From Pollenia angustigena (lineage: Eukaryota > Arthropoda > Insecta > Diptera > Polleniidae): a stretch of 64,000 nt of DNA. The DNA is taken from contig OV884060.1 in assembly GCA_930367215.1 (NCBI GenBank), positions 103,316,151 through 103,380,150 of the forward strand, written 5' to 3'. The position numbers and the translations under genes were made by a program. Under the pieces are notes generated by a model. The model had not been told where the DNA came from. It searched no databases and was given only the letters and a program-made list of their open reading frames with translations. Position 1 is the first letter of the stretch, and each line of letters begins with the position of its first letter. Positions 57,332 through 64,000 of this stretch are shown here, in pieces.

Positions 57332-57648
57332 TGGTTGCTTAGGCCAGATCATCAGGAAACTTCATCCATAAAGATTTTAGACAAACTAAAGATATTAAAC
57401 CAAATAAAACTGTTAAACGTATAAGAATTATAGCAACAGTTCTACTTGTAACAATATCAAAGCTTGAACAAAACACATCAACAATAAACAACAGTGGGTT
57501 TATCTCATCTTACATGATCTGGCCTGAGCAACCAGTGAAATGCATAGGAATAGCTTATCCCATCAACAATAAATTTCAAGTGTTTTTGTCAAGAATAAAA
57601 ACTGGGAATTAAGCACGAATAGCAAAATCTTTTGAAATTCTTAAATCT

Positions 57649-58200
57649 TTTCAAAATATTCGTTATTTCCCTATGTTCTTCTGTATTCAAATGGTCCAGT
57701 TGAATTCTATCCCATTCGAATTCACTTCCTTCCAGTGTACAAATTTCAATGTCCCTATATGGATTTACTAAAAATCTGCTAATTTTACTATTAAATGATA
57801 TGTATCCATCAAATCTATCATGGTGTAAAAACCGTTCATCAAATCAGACCCGATTATAAAACTATATTTTCAACCCTTCAATTCAGTCAATTTCCATCTA
57901 ACCTTTGAATTGATAGGTAAATTAAACTCATTAGGTGCATTAGTTAGCACCTCATATCTAATTACATCTTTCCCGGTTATTGTACTAAACTCAATTGGGT
58001 CCCTTAATAAAATATTCTCAAAATTATTTATTTTCTTATCGATCAAACTTATTTTCGCTCCTGTAAATATTAATGCAATGTATTTCTTTCTATTAATTGT
58101 AATTTCTATTGTGGGTAGACAGTCCGATGAGGTTCCCGAAAAAACTGATCCTGGCTTTGTCTGAATTGACCTACGTTACACTGACATAGGTTTGGCTCAG
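57649..58200 (-). pseudogene. pol: Protease region of the errantivirus pol, catalytic Asp lost
   Basis: Minus-strand codons give RKKYIALIFTGAKISLID. In retroviral-type proteases this block carries D-T/S-G; here the Asp codon is TTT (Phe, 58065-58067). A stop follows within about 60 codons (after TELKG). Downstream FIIGSDLMNGF is the usual flap-to-end segment. The region leads into NILKRFKN at the insertion border. Confidence 0.7.
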
Positions 58201-58202
58201 AG

Positions 58203-59371
58203 TGTCCCGCCAACTGATTATTATTTATCTCCTCACGGCCCTGTTCTATCGATCCGTTTTGGCCCTACCAAGGCTGAAATTTGGCCTTAGGTTCCCCGAC
58301 CTAGTGGATCCTTGGAAATTTCCCTTATTATCAAAATGCCCATGGCATATTTCCACATTATCTACTTCCATTCGTTCGATTTGGTCTTGCCTGGGTTGAT
58401 TCCAGCGATATTGGCCGGAATTTGGCCTAGGGTTTCCAAGCTGAGCGAACTTCTGGAAATTATTATTCAACATATTATTATCCATGTTATTCTGGACTCT
58501 ATATCGTCCAGAGTTATTAACATGATTGTTTTTAGTATTATCATTTTCTAGTCTATAATTCCGTCTAAAGTCATTCCGTTCTAAATAATTCTGTTGGTTA
58601 TATCCCTGATTAAAGTTACTATTATAGTTCGTCCGATGATTATAGTTGTATCCATTCTGTGTCCGATTTTGTCTAAATGTTATGTTCTTTCTATATTCTG
58701 GTCGAATACAACTATCCTCAAATCTTCTTCTAGTCATTATGTCCATAATATTCCCAAAATCCCGTTCGTCGTAGATTTTATCTAGTATTGTTGCTTGAGT
58801 CATTTCTTTAGTCGTGTTAACTAGTAAACTATCTATGTTAGTCAAATCGATACGATGGTCACCACTATAATAATTAATTCATTCGTCAGACCTTTATTTA
58901 ATATTTTGGATTTCTATTTCTAATTCACTTACATTATTTACCCGCAGATTGTTTATTCTTTTGTATAAATGGTGTGGTTCCGTATTTGGTCGATACCTTA
59001 ACTTTAGGACCTTCTTTATCAGTTCCCAGTTGTCCGGCTGTTGAATGTTTATTACGGTGTTCTTTGCTTCTCCTTGAATGTTCCTATAAAAAATAGCTTT
59101 TATGGCTTCCCTTTTTAAGTCATCACGGTTTATTGTTGAGAGAAAGTATTCGGAACTGCTTATAAAAGAATTTATGGTGATTTCGATCGTTCTAGTAAAT
59201 ACCGGTTAATGGGATACGTTTTTGAATATTGTATTTGTTCCCTGGTTATTAGGTATTTGATTGTTTTGGAGTTCCAGATATGCACTTTGTAGTTGTTCCA
59301 GTTGCCGTTCTCTTCTGGCCAGTTCCTCCACCAATTCTACTGAGGGTATGTGAGCTTGTTCGTGAGCCATC
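58203..59371 (-). pseudogene. gag: Gag of the errantivirus element, broken
   Basis: ATG at 59371 opens MAHEQAHIPSVE and a coiled-coil-like ELARRERQLEQLQ; a stop comes at about 59208. Capsid-like sequence follows in pieces (NRDDLKREAIKAIFYRNIQG, NWELIKKVLKLRYRPNTEP near 59100-58980). The frame 58845-58246 is the C-terminal part: after TTKEMTQATILDKIYD it is an Asn/Arg-rich RNA-binding tail (NYNHRTNYNSNFNQGYNQQN) without a zinc knuckle, as in 17.6/297-type Gags. Confidence 0.75.
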
Positions 59372-59632
59372 CTTATTTCGTCAAATGCTTGTTGTCTTTG
59401 ATTTTTCCGAATTTTGCTTTATTATTATCTTGTTTTTTGTGGTGTTGGCTTTATTAGCTTTCACTGCACTTATTGTTTTAAGTTTTTATTTGTGGTGTCC
59501 ACTTTTATTAGTTTTCACTGGTCAATTATTTTCTGAAAGTTTTTATTTGTGGTGTTCACTTTTATTAGTTTTCACTGCACAATTATTTTCTAAAACGTAT
59601 GTTCGAATCACTGGATCCTTTTCACTGAACTT

Positions 59633-59652
59633 GGATCCTACCGACTGAGCCA
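59633..59652 (-). other. Primer-binding site of the errantivirus element, tRNA-Ser type
   Basis: On the minus strand TGGCTCAGTCGGTAGGATCC, matching the tRNA-Ser PBS of 17.6/297-type elements except at one position near the start. Confidence 0.8.
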
Positions 59653-59748
59653 CTTTAATAATCAAGACCGACGTTTGAGTTTTTAAAAAAGATTTTATTG
59701 GTTGACTTCTAAAACAAGACTAACTCTTTAACTTTACAATTCTTAATA
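59653..59748 (-). repeat. 5' LTR remnant (3' end only) of the errantivirus element
   Basis: About 95 bp between the PBS and the poly(T) start of LINE copy 2. The LTR is cut by the LINE, so its start cannot be checked. Confidence 0.65.
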
Positions 59749-59909
59749 TTTTTTTTTTTTTTCATTATTTTTTATTGAATCTTCATATATTAAATATGAA
59801 CTAACAATAATTAATCAAATCTTAACCTAATACGTTATTTTATGTCCTGCCAGTGCCAGACAAAATTTTCTTCATCACGGGTTATGTTCACTTATATGTG
59901 TATCGCTCA

Positions 59910-62573
59910 TGTAATTGGGTAAGTGCTGCAGTGTCTCTTCTTCTTAAGCGTGTGTGGCCGCCATGATTTAAAATATTTCGAGCTAGTGGATTTGGGTGTT
60001 GCTCAAGCCTTTTTAAATATTTTATTGCATATTTCTGTAATCATAGTTTTAACTAATGGCACATTGAGATCCTTATGAATGTTTGAGTTTTTAACATACC
60101 AGGGAGCTGCTGTGATTATTCGAAGAAGTTTATTTTGGCGCCTTTGAATTTTGTCGATATTAGAGGCCGAGGCAGTGCCCCATAGTTATATACCGTAGCA
60201 CCAGATAGGCTTTAAGATAGAGTTGTAAAGTAGAAGCTTGCAATCGAGACTAAAGACAGAATTTCTTCCAATAAGCCAATGAATTTGAATGTCTTTTAGT
60301 TTCATTTGAGTTAATTTTGCCTCTATATGGCATTTCCACGTTAATCGCCGATCCAGATGTATATGTACCGAGATATTTTACATGCGAATGTTGAGGAATT
60401 ATTTGATTATTGATTGTAATAGGGGGGCAAGATTCCCGGCGCAAAGTGAATGTTATATGTACGCCATTTTGCTCATTGACCATTATCCTCCATTGTCGTA
60501 ACCATATTTCTAGTTGAAATATATGATGCTGTAAGTAACGCGATGCTTCATTTTCGTGGACGCTTAGAAAAGCTGTATCGTCTGCAAATGTTGAAGTTTG
60601 TGTATAGTTGCTTGTTCGCATGTCCGAAGTATAAATAAAGTATAATAGGGGGCCCAGGATGCTGCCTTGTGGGATTCCAGCGGCAATGGGCTGAGGTGAA
60701 CTTAAGAAATTTCCTTCTTTAATAATAAATTGACGACCGACTAAGTAGCTTTCTAGCAGCTTGTATGTGTTTGCTGGTAAATTTTGCTTCAATTTATGTA
60801 ATAAGCCTTCATGCCAGACTTTATCAAAAGCTTGCGAAACATCGATGAAGAGTGCTGAGCAATATTTCTTTTCTTCAAATGCTTTTCTTATGACATTTAC
60901 TATTCGATGAGTCTGTTCGATTGTGCTGTGTTTTCTTCTAAATCCGAACTGATGGTTTGGAATATATCTATTTACACTTAAAATCGGTGTTAGTTTTGAA
61001 ACTAATAATTTCTCAAACAGCTTTGACATATTTGATAATAAGCTAATAGGCCTATAAGACTCAACTTTTGTATGATCTTTACCTGGCTTTGGTATCATGG
61101 TAACTAAGGAAACCTTCCATTTTTGAGGATAGTATTCAAGGCGTAAAATTGCATTAAAAATAAAAAGAATAATTTTCTTTGCTATGCGAGGTAGCTCCAA
61201 AAGCATTTTATTACTGATTTTATCAACACCAGGTGCCTTCTTAGTGTTTAGGTCACAAATAGCCTTTTCGATTTCTCTTAACTCAAATCTGAGGGGAATA
61301 GCTGCTCTAGCAGCAACAGGTGGTAACTCGACCGCAATATTGTGAAATATATTTGGTGTAAATACGTTTTTCAAGTGACTAACAAACTGATTTCCTTTTT
61401 CAATATCGTTTCTTGCCCAATTACCATTCAAGTTTCTTAATGGTGGCTTAGATATAACTGGCCTTTTTAGATTTCTAGCTGCACGCCATAATGAGTAGTC
61501 AGATTGTGGAGTTGCATCAAGTTCCGTAAGATATTTTTCTAGAGAAGCCGTTTTCTGATTCTGCAGTAACTTTCTTAGATTTTTTGTGCACTCTTTTAAT
61601 AAAATCTTAAGTTGCGGGGATCTGTAAAGTTGCCACTCTCTTCGAACTCTCCTTTTTTCAGTCAAGAGCCGCTCGACATCTGAAGAATATATTTTATTAC
61701 TTTAAATTTTTTTGGGGGTATCGCTGGAATGTTGAACAGCTAGTTTCAGAAAACTGCCAAAATTGTCAATAGAGCGATCTACATAATCCGGTGTACTGAG
61801 CGGAACATTTTCTGTGCAATGGGTACTGAGATATTTTTTATATTTTAAGCAATTAATTTGCGTAGCTGCCGTCGCTATGTAACCAGTCCGAGGTACAATT
61901 CTATTGGGGTTCATAATAGTAATAATTGTAGGTGTGTGGTCGGATGATAATTCTAGGGAGGCTTCAACATGAATCGTTTCTATAGGAATGTTTTAAACCA
62001 CGCCGAAATCGATGACATCTGGTATTTTTTGATGATCAGTGGGCCAATATGTTGGTTGTCCGCTCGCTACCACATTTAAATCCATTTCGGAAATTGTGTT
62101 AAATAAAACACGACCCTTTGGTGTTATAAGTCGCGACCCCCAGAAGGTATGTTTAGCGTTATAATAGCCAGCGGCTAGGAAACACGGTCCTAATGATTTA
62201 AAATATTTATAATATTGGTCCTCCGATATTGAAAATCTATGCGGGGAGTATAACGATGAAATTACTAGGTTTCTATTTAATTCCTCAACGCAAATGTTCG
62301 TTGCTTGGAGATAATCTTCACGATGATCACACATTACGTAGTGTTTGACTCGGGTTTTTATTAAAATGGCAGAACCTCCACAAGTTCTATCTCGTGGGTC
62401 CTTGGTATCCTATAGTATATAACCATTTATTTTAAACGTATTTCTTTAGGTCAAATGAGTTTCAGAAATCATCATGACATCAATTTGATTATTCTTAAGA
62501 AAGTATTCTAATTCATTTTTATGTTGGCGGATGCCGTTTGCGTTCCAAAAACAAATTTTTAAACAGTTCATGG
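59910..62573 (-). pseudogene. LINE copy 2 ORF2 (endonuclease plus reverse transcriptase), broken
   Basis: Same protein as in copy 1. RT and part of the C-terminal region lie in one frame, 61665-60250, with TFADDTAF. The endonuclease is in pieces, 62573-61993 and 61914-61702. Shared with copy 1: TAA after ISETHLT, GYYNAKH in place of the Asp form, TAA after DTPKKI, and four extra bases near 60365. Private: a base change at about 61996 gives a further stop after DFGVV. Confidence 0.85.
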
Positions 62574-64000
62574 TTTGTTAAGTACAGCTTGCAATAACAT
62601 CGATTGCATTCTAAGCATTTCCTGCATCATATTACCCATTGTGTTCGTAAAATTGTTTACTGTTTGCACTAATGTTTCCATGGTTTTTTCTAAACGACTT
62701 AAATTAGAAACCGGAGTTTCATCATTACTTGGCGAGGCACCTTGCATTGGCTGATGGTTTGATTTTAGGACGTTAGCGTAAGAGGTTCTGTTGTTACTAG
62801 GCTGGGGGGCTTGAATTGCATTTGTGTTTACTTGATTTGCAACCTGAATTTGAGGGGTATTTGTTTTCGGTCCAACCGTTTGCTTGACGATTTTATATAC
62901 AGGGCATCCTCTATAATTGGCAGTGTGATTACCGCTACAGTTGCTACATTTTTTTACGTTGGGGTCGGTTTTAGACGTATCGCAAGAAACTGTACCGTGT
63001 AGTTTACCACATACTACGCAGACAGGGGGTAAGTAGCAGTATGCCGTGGTATGGCCAAATTCTTGGTAGTTTAAGCACTAAACAGGTCCATTATAGTTAT
63101 TCTTCTGCAGAGAATATATTTTAAATTGTAAATAGGAAGTGTTTCGTTTTTTTAAGTTTTACGTCGCCGGGTTCAAAATCCACTCGAAAAAGTGGTTGGG
63201 GAATTTTTTTCTCTATTTTTAATATTTACTACATGTTTTACCTTGAAGCCTTTTTCTTCTAGGAATGTTTTAACCTCTTCTGGGTCCACACATGAGTCAA
63301 TACCCTTAATCACTACCTGTAGACCTTTACTGCTTTTCAGTTGGTAGGTATAAAAGTTTTTTTTAAGTGTTTCAAAGTTGTTTACTATTTTGCGAAAATC
63401 ATTCTCATGATTGACTCGTATTTTTGTCTCGTTTATACTTCCACGCTTGATAGCCGCTACGTAAAACGAATTTTCACCTATCACCGATATCAAACTCTTT
63501 AGAGCTCATTTGAATTTTGCTCCCTAAGATATATCGGGGGAGGCTTGGATGGTTTAATGACGTTTGGTGGATTCATCCTCCAGAATTGCAAAACGATTTT
63601 GAGTACTTATTTTATCAAAAGATGGTACTTTTGAGGCCGAAGCAACTGCTGCAGAGGTCGGGCTGCGTCCCCGTTTAAGCACTGTTTTGTACCTGTCCAT
63701 GCCAACTTGTACTGTAGGCTTTTGACAACTTTTTGTGTTTGAGTTCATGGTATCATTTCCCACTAAATTTTTTTTTGACGTCACGGCAATACTTGCTGGC
63801 CTGGCAACACTTGTCACCAAATCTAGTTGTAGTTTTTTTAATGAGTCACTATCCACTGTGTTTGTAAACACCGAGGGTGATAGGGAACCTGTTCGAGTAA
63901 TTGGCTTAGCCGTTAAATAGTTTATATTGTTTTGTTTTGTTTTATTTATTTCTGCATTATTTTCATTTGCATTAAATAAAACGTAAACGTTTCTTTCATT
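62574..64000 (-). pseudogene. LINE copy 2 ORF1, broken and truncated by the window
   Basis: Frames 63871-63554 (N-terminal part) and 63493-63173 (FYVAAIKRGS, KGLQVVIKGID), then zinc knuckles including CVVCGKLHGTVSC (about 63017-62980), which copy 1 has lost, and a CSNC..H...C knuckle near 62935. It shares the frameshift near 63560 and the TAG before the first knuckle (about 63080) with copy 1. Confidence 0.78.

Larger units (their letters stand above)
55068..57636. mobile_element. Foldback-like element with tandem internal units, inserted in pol
   Basis: ATTCTTAAATCT stands on both sides (55056-55067 and 57637-57648), and the pol frame reads across when it is removed. Arms: 55107-55233 (AATTTCAAAAG... 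to GGCCAGATCATC) is mirrored by about 57514-57639. Between them a unit of about 468 bp (starting AAAAAGTAATTT at 55071) is repeated, and the later units are enlarged to 1,057 bp by a 591-bp MITE at the same position. No coding sequence. Part of the arm (GGTTGNTTAGGCCAGAT) also occurs near 31185. Confidence 0.75.
49077..59748 (-). mobile_element. Env-bearing Ty3/gypsy element (errantivirus type, 17.6/297-like), truncated and degraded
   Basis: Minus strand, in order from the right: 5' LTR remnant, tRNA-Ser-type PBS, Asn-rich gag, protease, RT, RNase H, integrase and the start of env. The right end is cut by LINE copy 2 within the LTR and the left end by LINE copy 1 within env; no 3' LTR is seen. 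Two transposons split it (51460-54039 in RNase H; 55068-57636 between protease and RT). Stops and frameshifts occur in every gene. Confidence 0.85.
59749..64000 (-). mobile_element. Jockey-like LINE, copy 2 (runs off the window, defective)
   Basis: The poly(A) tail appears as a T-run at 59749-59762, followed by the same 3' end as copy 1. The sequence is nearly identical to 44819-49060 in reverse. It does not carry the 24-bp deletion or the C-run insertion of copy 1. The 5' end lies beyond 64000. Confidence 0.88.

Noticed and set aside
59280..59648. 122-codon plus-strand frame with hydrophobic segments
   Set aside because: Antisense to the errantivirus gag start and leader; it contains an internal repeat and ends over the PBS.

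Overview
The window is fly DNA: AT-rich, with one spliced host gene (a GH13 maltase of the insect Mal-A type with short GT-AG introns, a TATA box and an arthropod-type TCAGTT initiator) in a dense bed of transposons of the kinds found in higher Diptera (Ty3/gypsy elements, an env-bearing errantivirus, jockey-like LINEs, piggyBac, Transib, many MITEs). There is no bacterial-style gene layout and no CRISPR. I infer a schizophoran/calyptrate-type fly; the species cannot be read from the sequence.

Layout. 1-2.7 kb: two MITEs in AT-rich DNA. 2.7-16.8 kb: a piggyBac deletion derivative (TTAA at both ends) holding a full-length 13.26-kb Ty3/gypsy element of Osvaldo/Ulysses-like organisation (1,568-bp LTRs, PBS, gag, a -1 frameshift site, pol, GATT target duplication), which itself holds a 445-bp Harbinger-like MITE. 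16.9-26.0 kb: a triple nest. A MITE-like inverted-repeat pair encloses a degraded minus-strand Mag-like Ty3/gypsy element, whose pol end is split by a 3.57-kb Transib (RAG1-family) transposon with a CGACG target duplication. 26.5-27.9 kb: a second piggyBac deletion derivative. 28.4-32.0 kb: an inverted-repeat element holding a very old LINE copy and two MITEs. 32-40 kb: noncoding DNA with a mariner-like transposase scrap, two palindromic MITEs and a tRNA-like SINE candidate.

40.1-42.3 kb: the maltase gene (4 exons, 574 residues predicted, secreted or membrane-associated digestive enzyme), the only host gene I can support. 44.6-64 kb: two near-identical jockey-like LINE copies in opposite orientation, their poly(A) ends facing each other, on either side of a minus-strand errantivirus fragment (5' LTR remnant, tRNA-Ser-type PBS, gag, pol, env start). 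That fragment is split by a 2.58-kb inverted-repeat transposon (CTG duplication) and by a foldback-like element with internal tandem duplication and two copies of a 591-bp MITE.

The transposon genes do not form a host pathway; most are broken. The most informative features are the layered insertion order, with target-site duplications readable at many junctions; the frameshift signal in the young LTR element; the defects shared by the two LINE copies; the repeated palindromes in two different piggyBac families; and promoter evidence that moves the maltase start codon downstream of the longest ORF start.
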